Origin: CAVZBW01 sp963778465
GTDB lineage: Bacteria > Actinomycetota > Acidimicrobiia > Acidimicrobiales > RAAP-2
Assembly (NCBI GenBank): GCA_963778465.1
Contig: CAVZUK010000003.1
Coordinates: forward strand, 1,612,001-1,676,000
Reading direction: 5' to 3'
Length of the DNA stretch: 64,000 nucleotides
A model generated the notes under the pieces. It saw only the letters and a list, made by a program, of their open reading frames with translations, was not told where the DNA came from and made no database searches. Position numbers and translations under genes: made by a program. Positions within the stretch are counted from its first letter, which is position 1; the number at the start of each line of letters is the position of its first letter. Below are positions 25,341 to 32,390 of the stretch, piece by piece.

Positions 25341-25387
25341 GCGCGGCCGAAGCCGGCCCCGCGGGCCGTCGCCCCGGCCCGGGATTC

Positions 25388-25852
25388 CTACGTGCCCTCG
25401 GGCGTCGCCTTCTCCTCGGGGTCGAACTCGAGCGAGAGGGAGTTGACGCAGTAGCGGAGCCGGGTGTCGGTGGGGCCGTCGGGGAAGACGTGACCCAAGT
25501 GCCCCCCGCAGCGGGCGCAGGTGATCTCCGTGCGGATCATCCCGTGGCTCCGATCGACGTGCTCGTCGACGGTGCCGGCGCGGACGGCCCGATCGAAGCT
25601 CGGCCAACCCGTGCCCGAATCGAACTTGGCGTCGGTGCTGAAGAGCTCCGCCCCGCATCCGGCGCAGCGGAAGGTGCCGTCGCCGTCCACGTGCAGGAGG
25701 GAACCGGACCAGGCGGGCTCCGTCGCCTTTTGTCGCAGGATGGCGTAACGGTCCGGGCTCAGCCGCTCGCGCCAGGCCTGGTCGGGCAGCTCAACGTGCT
25801 CTGCCGAGGCGCTCTCCGCCTTCGGCGCGGCTCCGGTCTCCGGCGTGCTCAT
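25388..25852 (-). CDS. msrB: Peptide-methionine (R)-S-oxide reductase MsrB
   Basis: Repairs methionine-R-sulfoxide in proteins. 154 residues. The catalytic cysteine is C135 in RYCVNSLSLEF; GWPSF and the RTEITCARCGGHLGHVF block are present. Four zinc-binding cysteines form CxxC pairs at 63/66 and 112/115. A 25-residue Ala/Glu-rich N-terminus precedes the domain. GGAGGA lies about 8 nt before the ATG. It is divergent from the steroid-degradation operon, with a palindrome in the shared 87-bp spacer. Confidence 0.93.
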   Translation of the reverse strand: MSTPETGAAPKAESASAEHVELPDQAWRERLSPDRYAILRQKATEPAWSGSLLHVDGDGTFRCAGCGAELFSTDAKFDSGTGWPSFDRAVRAGTVDEHVDRSHGMIRTEITCARCGGHLGHVFPDGPTDTRLRYCVNSLSLEFDPEEKATPEGT

Positions 25853-25889
25853 GGTGCCGTCCTCCTGGTCGACGGGTGCCGGCGGCGTG

Positions 25890-25906
25890 TCTGACGGAGC
25901 GTCAGA
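25890..25906. promoter_or_regulatory. 17-bp perfect palindromic operator, TetR-type
   Basis: TCTGACG-GAG-CGTCAGA is a perfect inverted repeat with a 3-nt centre. It lies 19 bp upstream of the TACGCT box of the acyl-CoA dehydrogenase gene, covering the -35 area, and 37 bp from the msrB start on the other strand. Form and place fit a TetR-family repressor site. It does not resemble the mycobacterial KstR2 site as I recall it (AAGCAAG-type). No TetR gene is in this window. Confidence 0.6.
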
Positions 25907-25925
25907 TGCGGCCCGCGGTCTTTTG

Positions 25926-25931
25926 TACGCT
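25926..25931 (+). promoter_or_regulatory. Putative -10 box (TACGCT) of the steroid CD-ring operon
   Basis: TACGCT ends 8 nt before the ATG at 25940 with no Shine-Dalgarno sequence. The palindrome at 25890-25906 overlaps where RNA polymerase would contact the -35 region. Confidence 0.45.
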
Positions 25932-25939
25932 ACCGGGCG

Positions 25940-27164
25940 ATGGATCTGCGCGACTCGCCACGAGAGGCCTCCTTCCGGGAGGAGGCGCGCACCTGGCTGG
26001 CCAAGCACGTCACGGGCGAGTACGCCGAGCTCGGTGGTCGCGGCGGCGCCGGCGACCAGACCTTCGCGCTGGACGTCCGGCTGCGGTGGGAGCGAGAGCT
26101 CGCGGACGCGGGTTGGACCTGCCTCGGCTGGCCGGTCGAGGCCGGAGGCCGGGGTGCCACGATCGCCGAACAGGTGATCTGGAACGAGGAGTACGTCCGC
26201 GCCGGCGCACCCGGTCGCGTCGGGGTGATCGGGGAGGGCCTGATCGGCCCGACCATCATCCACTACGGGACCGACGAGCAGAAGGCCCGGTTCCTTCCGC
26301 CCATCCGAGAGGGCACCGAGCTGTGGTGCCAGGGCTACTCCGAGCCCAACGCCGGAAGCGACCTGGCCAACGTCTCGACCCGGGCGGTCCTCGACGGTGG
26401 GGAATGGGTCATCACCGGACAAAAGGTGTGGACCTCGCTCGCCCAGCAGTCCGACTGGTGCTTCGTCGTGTGCCGGACCGAGCCCGGGTCCGCACGCCAC
26501 CGGGGCCTGTCCTACCTCCTCGTCCCGATGGACCAACCCGGGATCGAGGTCCGGCCGATCCAGCAGCTCACCGCGACCCTCGGAATTCAACGAGACCTTC
26601 TTCGACGGCGCGCGCACCGCCAGGGAGAACGTGCTCGGGCGGGAGGGCGACGGCTGGACTGTCGCGCTGGCCACGCTGGCCTTCGAGAGGGGGGTGGCCA
26701 TGCTCGGGCACCTCCTGTCGTTCCGCAGGGAGCTCGACCGCCTGGTGACGGAGGCCCGGCGCCGGGGCCGTCTCGACGAGGCCGTGGTGCGGCAGAGCCT
26801 CGCCCGGGCCTACGCCGACCTCGAGGTGATGCGCTACAACACCCTGCGCAGCCTCTCGGGGCTGGACGGACCGGCCGCACCCCCGGAGGCGTCCATCTCC
26901 AAGCTCTACTGGGGATCCTGGCACCGCAGCCTCGGCGAGCTCGCCGTGGACATCCTCGGCATGGAGGCCACCGTCCTCGACGGCCCGCCCTACGAGTTGG
27001 ACGAGTGGCAGCGGACGTTCCTGTTCTCGCGCGCCGACACCATCTACGGCGGGTCCAACGAGATCCAGCGCAACATCATCGGAGAGCGGGTCCTCGGGCT
27101 GCCGGCCGAGCCAAAGGTGCAGCCGGCGACCCGGAGCAGGACCCCTGAGGAGAGGACGGCATGA
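25940..27164 (+). pseudogene. fadE30: FadE30-like acyl-CoA dehydrogenase, single +1 frameshift
   Basis: Acyl-CoA dehydrogenase resembling mycobacterial FadE30, which acts on the CoA ester of the steroid CD-ring intermediate HIP. The first frame gives residues 1-213 (N-terminal helices, LWCQGYSEPNAGSDLANV FAD-binding segment, QKVWTSLAQQSDWCFVV). It breaks at QQLTATL. The +1 frame continues exactly at SEFNETFFDGART and runs to the end with YGGSNEIQRNIIGERVLGLP. Deleting one C from the CCC run at 26577-26579 restores a protein of about 407 residues. This may be a sequencing error. The stop overlaps the next ATG as ATGA. It leads a fadE30-ipdF-fadD3-like operon. Confidence 0.82.
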
Positions 27165-27964
27165 GCCTCGATGCAACCTTCACCCCGCCGCCGGCGCCCG
27201 ACCCCCCGCCCGGCCACGGTCTGCTCCAGGACCGCGTCGTCATCGTGACCGCCGCCGCGGGGACCGGCATCGGCTCCGCGACGGCCAAGCGGTGCCTCGA
27301 GGAAGGCGCGGACGTGGTCGTCTCCGACGCGCACGAGCGCCGGCTCGCCGAGACCGTCGAGGCCCTGCGGGACGGATCGGCCCGGGAGGTCGTGGGCGTG
27401 GCCTGCGACGTGACCCAGGAGGCCGACGTGCAGCGGCTCTTCGACCGGAGCGTCGAGACGTTCGGCCGGGTGGACGTGGCCGTGCACAACGCCGGCCTCG
27501 GCGGCACCGTGCCGCTCGTCGAGATGACCGACGACCAGTGGGACAAGGTCCTCGACGTGACGCTGACGGGCACCTTCCGCTGCACCCGCGCCGCCCTTCG
27601 TCACATGCTGCCGCGCCGGGCCGGCGTCATCGTCAACAACGCCTCGGTCCTCGGGTGGCGGGCCCAGGCCGGGCAGGCCCACTACGCGGCCGCCAAGGCC
27701 GGCGTCATGGCGCTCACCCGATGCGCGGCGGCGGAGGCGGCGCCCGCCGGGGTCCGCGTCAACGCGATCTCGCCGAGCCTCGTGCTGCACCCGTTCCTCA
27801 ACCGGACCATCTCCGACGAGGACCTCGAGATCCTGCGCCAGCGGGAGCTCTTCGGGCGCTCGGCGGAGACCTGGGAGGTGGCGACCACGGTCGTGTTCCT
27901 GGCGAGCGACTACTCCTCGTACATGAGCGGGGAGATCGTCTCCGTGAGCAACCAGCACCCGTGA
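27161..27964 (+). CDS. ipdF: IpdF-like short-chain dehydrogenase (steroid CD-ring degradation)
   Basis: NAD(P)-dependent SDR oxidoreductase of 267 residues. Cofactor motif TAAAGTGIG (an unusual TAAAG version shared with mycobacterial IpdF, Rv3559c), NAG in VHNAGLGG, the catalytic S in NNASVLGWRAQ, and Y/K in HYAAAKAG. The C-terminal end YMSGEIVSVSNQHP also matches IpdF-type proteins as I remember them. In mycobacteria IpdF oxidises the 5-hydroxy group of the HIP-CoA intermediate during cholesterol CD-ring breakdown. Starts by ATGA overlap with the dehydrogenase gene. The assignment rests on motif resemblance and on neighbours matching the mycobacterial Rv3559c-Rv3561 group. Confidence 0.85.
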   Translation: MSLDATFTPPPAPDPPPGHGLLQDRVVIVTAAAGTGIGSATAKRCLEEGADVVVSDAHERRLAETVEALRDGSAREVVGVACDVTQEADVQRLFDRSVETFGRVDVAVHNAGLGGTVPLVEMTDDQWDKVLDVTLTGTFRCTRAALRHMLPRRAGVIVNNASVLGWRAQAGQAHYAAAKAGVMALTRCAAAEAAPAGVRVNAISPSLVLHPFLNRTISDEDLEILRQRELFGRSAETWEVATTVVFLASDYSSYMSGEIVSVSNQHP

Positions 27965-27980
27965 GCCCGAGGTGGTGCAG

Positions 27981-29651
27981 ATGAGCGGCGACGAGGATCC
28001 ACGGGCCGACCTTCGCTGGGGGACCGTGCCGCGCCTCGTCGAGGACGCCGCGGACCGTCACCCCGACGCCGACGCGGTGGTGGACGGCGACATCCGCCTG
28101 ACCTACGGGGAGCTGGCCCAGGCCACCCTGGACGTCACGAGGGGACTGATGGCCTCGGGCGTGGCCCGGGGCGACCGCGTCGCGATCTGGGCGCCCAACA
28201 GCGCGCAGTGGATCGTCGCGGCGCTCGGCGTCCTCGGTGCGGGCGGGATCCTCGTGACCCTGAACACGCGGTTCAAGGGGGGAGAGGCCGCCTACATCCT
28301 GAGGGCCTCGGGCGCCCGGACCCTGTTCACCGTCCGGGGGTTCCTCGGGGTCGACTACCCCGCGCTGCTCCAGGGGGAGGAGCTCGGCCAGCTCTCCGAC
28401 ATCGTCGTCCTGCGCGACCACGGACCGCTGCCCGCGGCGGACCCCACGGGCGTGGGGCCGGTGCGACCTCTGGGCGACCTCGTCGAAGCCGGCTCCCGCG
28501 TGTCGGTGGAGGCGGCCGTCGACCGGGGGCGCCAGGTGGGGCCGGCCGACGTCAGCGACCTCCTCTTCACCTCCGGCACCACGGGCAATCCCAAGGGGGC
28601 GACGGCCACCCACGCCGTCTCCCTCCGCACCTTCGCCACCTGGGCGTCCATCGTCGGGCTCCGAGCGGACGATCGCTACCTGGTCGTCAACCCGTTCTTT
28701 CACACCTTCGGCTACAAGGCGGGCATCCTCGCGTGCCTGATGACGGGGGCCACGATCCTCCCGGAGGCCGTGTTCGACGTCGACCGGGTGCTCGAGACCG
28801 TGGCGGCCCAGCGCGTGAGCGTCCTCCCGGGCCCCCCGACCCTCTACCAGTCGATCCTCGACCATCCGCGGCGCAGGGACTACGACCTGCGATCGCTCCG
28901 CCTCGGCGTCACGGGCGCCGCGGTCGTCCCCGTCGAGCTCGTCGAGGCCATGGGCGACGAGCTCGGGTTCGACACCGTCCTCACCGCCTACGGCCTCACC
29001 GAGTCGTGCGGGACCGTCACGATGTGCCGCCGGACCGATCCCCCCGTCCTCGTCGCCACGACGTCGGGGCGGGCCATCCCCGACCTCGAGGTCCGGGTGG
29101 TCGGACCCGAGGGCGAGGTGCCTCGCGGCGAGCCCGGAGAGATCGTGGTCCGGGGCTACACGGTCATGGACGGCTACTGGAACGACCCCGAGGCGACCGC
29201 CGCGGCCGTCGACGCCGAGGGATGGCTCCACACCGGTGACATCGGGACGATGGACGACGAGGGCAACGTCTCGATCACCGACCGGGTCAAGGACATGTTC
29301 GTCGTCGGCGGCTTCAACGCCTACCCCGCCGAGATCGAGGCCATGCTGCGGGGGTCGTCGGCGATCGCGCAGGTCGCGGTGATCGGGGTGCCCGACGAGC
29401 GCATGGGCGAGGTGGGATGTGCCTTCGTGGTTCCCTCGTCCTCGGCCGAGGCCGGGCCGGACCTGGCCCGAGAGCTCGTCGACTGGTCCCGGTCGATCAT
29501 GGCGAATTACAAGGCGCCCCGCTACGTCGAGTTTCTCGGGGTCCTCCCCGTCAACGCCAGCGGCAAGGTCCTCAAGACGGAATTGCGGCGCATCTTCGCC
29601 GGGCGCCAGGCCCTGCAAGAAGGACGAAACGACAGATCGGAGCGGCAATGA
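27981..29651 (+). CDS. fadD3: FadD3-like acyl-CoA synthetase (HIP-CoA ligase type)
   Basis: AMP-forming CoA ligase of 556 residues. ATP P-loop FTSGTTGNPKGA, YGLTESCG, GWLHTGDIG, and the C-terminal catalytic lysine in NASGKVLKTELR are all present. The NTRFKGGEAAYIL segment after the N-terminal GALGAGG-like motif is typical of FadD3, the mycobacterial ligase that activates the steroid indanedione propionate HIP. The ATG at 27981 was preferred to a GTG at 27972 because GAGGTGG precedes it. It follows ipdF by 16 bp and overlaps the next gene by ATGA. Confidence 0.85.
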   Translation: MSGDEDPRADLRWGTVPRLVEDAADRHPDADAVVDGDIRLTYGELAQATLDVTRGLMASGVARGDRVAIWAPNSAQWIVAALGVLGAGGILVTLNTRFKGGEAAYILRASGARTLFTVRGFLGVDYPALLQGEELGQLSDIVVLRDHGPLPAADPTGVGPVRPLGDLVEAGSRVSVEAAVDRGRQVGPADVSDLLFTSGTTGNPKGATATHAVSLRTFATWASIVGLRADDRYLVVNPFFHTFGYKAGILACLMTGATILPEAVFDVDRVLETVAAQRVSVLPGPPTLYQSILDHPRRRDYDLRSLRLGVTGAAVVPVELVEAMGDELGFDTVLTAYGLTESCGTVTMCRRTDPPVLVATTSGRAIPDLEVRVVGPEGEVPRGEPGEIVVRGYTVMDGYWNDPEATAAAVDAEGWLHTGDIGTMDDEGNVSITDRVKDMFVVGGFNAYPAEIEAMLRGSSAIAQVAVIGVPDERMGEVGCAFVVPSSSAEAGPDLARELVDWSRSIMANYKAPRYVEFLGVLPVNASGKVLKTELRRIFAGRQALQEGRNDRSERQ

Positions 29652-30760
29652 GGGGAATCGTGTACACGGGAGACGGCGTCGACGTCACCGACCAGCTCGA
29701 GGTCCGCGACCCGGGACCCCGGGAGGTCATCGTCCGCATCGGCGCGGCGGGCGTCTGCCACTCCGACGTCTCGGTCATCAACGGGACGATTCCGTGGAAG
29801 GCCCCGTCCGTGCTCGGCCACGAGGGCGCCGGCATCGTGGAGGAGGTCGGCTCGGAGGTGCGGTCCGTCAAGGCGGGAGACCACGTCGTGGTCGCCACCA
29901 CCGCCAACTGCGGGGTGTGTCGCGCCTGCTCGACGGGGCACCCCACCTGGTGCATCCACACCCTCGGCAACGTCTCGGAGCCGTTCACCTACAAGGGTCA
30001 GCCCGCCTCCAACTTCGCCGCCGTCTCGGTCTTCTCCGAGCGCACCGTGGTCCAGGAGGTGCAGGCCGTCAAGATCCCCGACGACGTGCCCCTCACCTCG
30101 GCGTGCCTCATCGCCTGTGGGGTGTTGACGGGCGTGGGCACCGTGTTCAACCGGGCCCGGGTGCGCCCGGGGGAGACCGCGGCGGTCTTCGGGGTCGGCG
30201 GCATCGGGCTCAACGTGATCCAGGGGCTGCGGATCGCCGGCGCCACCCGGATCGTGGCCGTCGACACGATGGTCTCCAAGGAGAAGTACGCCCGCCAGTT
30301 CGGCGCCACCGACTTCGTCGACGCGTCGGCGACGGACGCGGCGACAGCGATCCGGGACCTCCTGGCGCCCAACCCGGAGTCGGCCGCCGGTGCGATGGGC
30401 CCGATGGGGGGCGTCACCTGGGCGTTCGACTGCGTGGGCCACGCCGCGGTGCTGCGCAGCGCGCTGCAGTCCCTCGACTGGGGCGGGACCGCGGTCGCCA
30501 TCGGGATCCCGCCGCGCGGCACGGAGATCGGCGTCGACATCAACGATCTCGCGTACGTCGACCGGGGCCTGATCGGCTGCCGCTACGGCTCGTGCCGGCC
30601 CCACCAGGACATCCCGCTCATGATCGACCTCTACCGGTCGGGGACCCTGATGCTCGACGAGCTCGTGTCCGTGACGCGGCCCCTCGAGGACGTGAACGAG
30701 ATCATCGAGCAGATGGAGACCGGCCAGCTGGCCCGCGGCGTGCTCACGCTGACCTCGTAG
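29648..30760 (+). CDS. Zinc-dependent alcohol dehydrogenase, class III-like
   Basis: Medium-chain dehydrogenase of 370 residues. Catalytic zinc ligands fit C37 (GVCHSD) and the H58-E59 of LGHEGAG; the structural zinc uses C88, C91, C94 and C102. NAD-binding motif GVGGIGLNVIQG. The length and the lobe loop resemble the FrmA/AdhD-like group that acts on alcohols or thiol adducts. It is the last gene of the steroid-type operon, joined to fadD3 by ATGA, so it may oxidise a steroid-derived alcohol, but the substrate is not shown. Confidence 0.87.
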   Translation: MRGIVYTGDGVDVTDQLEVRDPGPREVIVRIGAAGVCHSDVSVINGTIPWKAPSVLGHEGAGIVEEVGSEVRSVKAGDHVVVATTANCGVCRACSTGHPTWCIHTLGNVSEPFTYKGQPASNFAAVSVFSERTVVQEVQAVKIPDDVPLTSACLIACGVLTGVGTVFNRARVRPGETAAVFGVGGIGLNVIQGLRIAGATRIVAVDTMVSKEKYARQFGATDFVDASATDAATAIRDLLAPNPESAAGAMGPMGGVTWAFDCVGHAAVLRSALQSLDWGGTAVAIGIPPRGTEIGVDINDLAYVDRGLIGCRYGSCRPHQDIPLMIDLYRSGTLMLDELVSVTRPLEDVNEIIEQMETGQLARGVLTLTS

Positions 30761-30805
30761 GAGGCGGGGCGGCCGCCCGCCCCCGGCGATCGGGCGGCGC
30801 ACCCC

Positions 30806-31624
30806 TCAGGACTGCGCGAAGAAGGCGACGAGGTGCGCCAGCACCGTTGCGCCGTGGGTGATCGGCCCGAGGTGGCTCGCGCCGGGCACCTCGACGAAGC
30901 GCGCGCTGGGGATCCGGCTCGCCGCCTCCCGGGCGCCGGCCGGCGGCGAGTCGATGTCGTGCTCGAAGGCCATGACGAGGCAGGGCACCTCGAGCGAGGT
31001 CCAATGCGCCGTGCGGTCCGGATCGTTGGTCCAGCTCCGGCAGGCCTCCCACTGACCGAGACGACCGGGGTTCGCCCAGTGATCACTGCCCTCGAGCAGC
31101 GCCGCCCACGTGGCGACCACCTCGTCGTCCTGGATCTCCGAGTTGGGCAGGTAGCGCAGCACCTCCATCGTGTCGTAGACGGAGGGGAGCGCGTCCCCCA
31201 GCCGGGACATCTCGCACTGCCCCTGCGCGCTGATCCGCTCCCACTCGGTGGAGGGGTTGCAGCTGCCCATGAAGGCGGCGGCTCGGACCCGCTCGGGCTC
31301 GCGGGCCGCCAGCATCTCGGCCACCCAGCCGCCCATCGAATGGCCCGCGAGCCGCACCCGCTCCATCCCGAGGTGATCGAGGAGCCCTCGCAGGTCGTCC
31401 ACCAGATCGGCCACCGAGTACGGGGCGGGCGGCCCGGAGGAGGGCGGCATGCCGCGGTGGTCGTAGCTGACGACCTGGTATCCGGCAGCGACCAGGCCGG
31501 GCGCGAGCTCCAGCTGGTAGGCGAGCGCCGGGGCCCCGCAGCCGTTGAGCAGGACGACGGGCTCGCCGTCGCCGGCGACGTCGAAGGACAGCGTCACGTC
31601 GGGGAGGTGGACGAGGTCGGGCAT
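30806..31624 (-). CDS. Alpha/beta hydrolase
   Basis: A 272-residue alpha/beta-fold hydrolase. The oxyanion area NGCGAPA, the SYDHRGMPPSS segment, the nucleophile elbow GHSMGG and the final histidine in PGASHLG are all in order; the acid is probably in AFEHDIDSP. It resembles 3-oxoadipate enol-lactonase and related lactonases, but no specific substrate can be assigned. The ATG at 31624 is preferred; the longer frame runs into the divergent rmlA gene. It is convergent with the alcohol dehydrogenase gene. Confidence 0.83.
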   Translation of the reverse strand: MPDLVHLPDVTLSFDVAGDGEPVVLLNGCGAPALAYQLELAPGLVAAGYQVVSYDHRGMPPSSGPPAPYSVADLVDDLRGLLDHLGMERVRLAGHSMGGWVAEMLAAREPERVRAAAFMGSCNPSTEWERISAQGQCEMSRLGDALPSVYDTMEVLRYLPNSEIQDDEVVATWAALLEGSDHWANPGRLGQWEACRSWTNDPDRTAHWTSLEVPCLVMAFEHDIDSPPAGAREAASRIPSARFVEVPGASHLGPITHGATVLAHLVAFFAQS

Positions 31625-31635
31625 GGGAGGCAACG

Positions 31636-31641
31636 TAGACT
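31636..31641 (+). promoter_or_regulatory. Putative -10 box (TAGACT) for rmlA
   Basis: TAGACT ends 8 nt before the ATG at 31650, without a Shine-Dalgarno sequence. The same hexamer stands at the same distance before moaC (38264). Confidence 0.5.
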
Positions 31642-31649
31642 GCGCGGCG

Positions 31650-32390
31650 ATGAAGGGTGTCCTGCTCGCCGGTGGCACCGGGTCGCGCCTGTATCCCCTC
31701 ACCCGGATCACGAACAAGCACCTGCTCCCCATCTACGACCGGCCGATGGTCCAGTGGGCGATCGAGGCGCTGGTCAAGGCCGGCGTCACGGACCTGATGC
31801 TGATCACGGGGGGGACCCACGCCGGCGAGTTCCTGCGGTTGCTCGGCAACGGCAACGAGTTCGGGATCGACCGGCTGTGCTACGCCTACCAGGAGTCCCC
31901 CGGGGGGATCGCCGAGGCGCTGGGGCTCGCCGAGCGCTTCTGTGACAGCGAGCCTGTCGCGGTCATGCTCGCCGACAACATCGTCGAGCGGTCGTTGCGA
32001 CCGATGATCGACGCGTTCGCCGAGCGGCCGGTCGGTGCGCGGATCCTGTTGACCGAGGTCGACCAACCGGAGCATCTGTGCCACCTCGGCGTGCCCGAGC
32101 TCGAGGGGGGCCGGGTGACGCGCATCGTCGAGAAGCCGGACCGTCCTCCGAGCCGGTATGCCGTGACCGGCATCTACTGCTACGAGGCCTCCGTGTTCGA
32201 CGTGATCGGCACCCTGCGGCCCTCAGGTCGAGGGGAGCTCGAGATCACCGACGTGAACAACCACTACGTCGAGCGCGGCGAGATCAGCTTCGACGTGCTC
32301 GAGGGTTTCTGGGGTGACGCCGGCGAGTCGATCGACTCCTACTACTCGGTCAACGACTACGTGCGCGCACACGGCGCGAACAAAGACTGA
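31650..32390 (+). CDS. rmlA: Glucose-1-phosphate thymidylyltransferase (RmlA type)
   Basis: Makes dTDP-glucose from dTTP and glucose-1-phosphate. 246 residues, shorter than the 290 of the long RmlA form. Signature GGTGSRLYPLT near the N-terminus, NKHLLPIYDRPM, the ADNI metal-binding site, VEKP and the GRGELEITDVN segment are present. The short form occurs in archaea and actinobacteria. It stands apart from rmlB/rmlD at 9674-11693 but would feed them. Its last 41 bases overlap the 3' end of dxs on the other strand. Confidence 0.88.
   Translation: MKGVLLAGGTGSRLYPLTRITNKHLLPIYDRPMVQWAIEALVKAGVTDLMLITGGTHAGEFLRLLGNGNEFGIDRLCYAYQESPGGIAEALGLAERFCDSEPVAVMLADNIVERSLRPMIDAFAERPVGARILLTEVDQPEHLCHLGVPELEGGRVTRIVEKPDRPPSRYAVTGIYCYEASVFDVIGTLRPSGRGELEITDVNNHYVERGEISFDVLEGFWGDAGESIDSYYSVNDYVRAHGANKD

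Noticed and set aside
25853..25939. KstR2 operator before the steroid operon
   Set aside because: The only inverted repeat there is TCTGACG-GAG-CGTCAGA, unlike the KstR2 consensus I recall.
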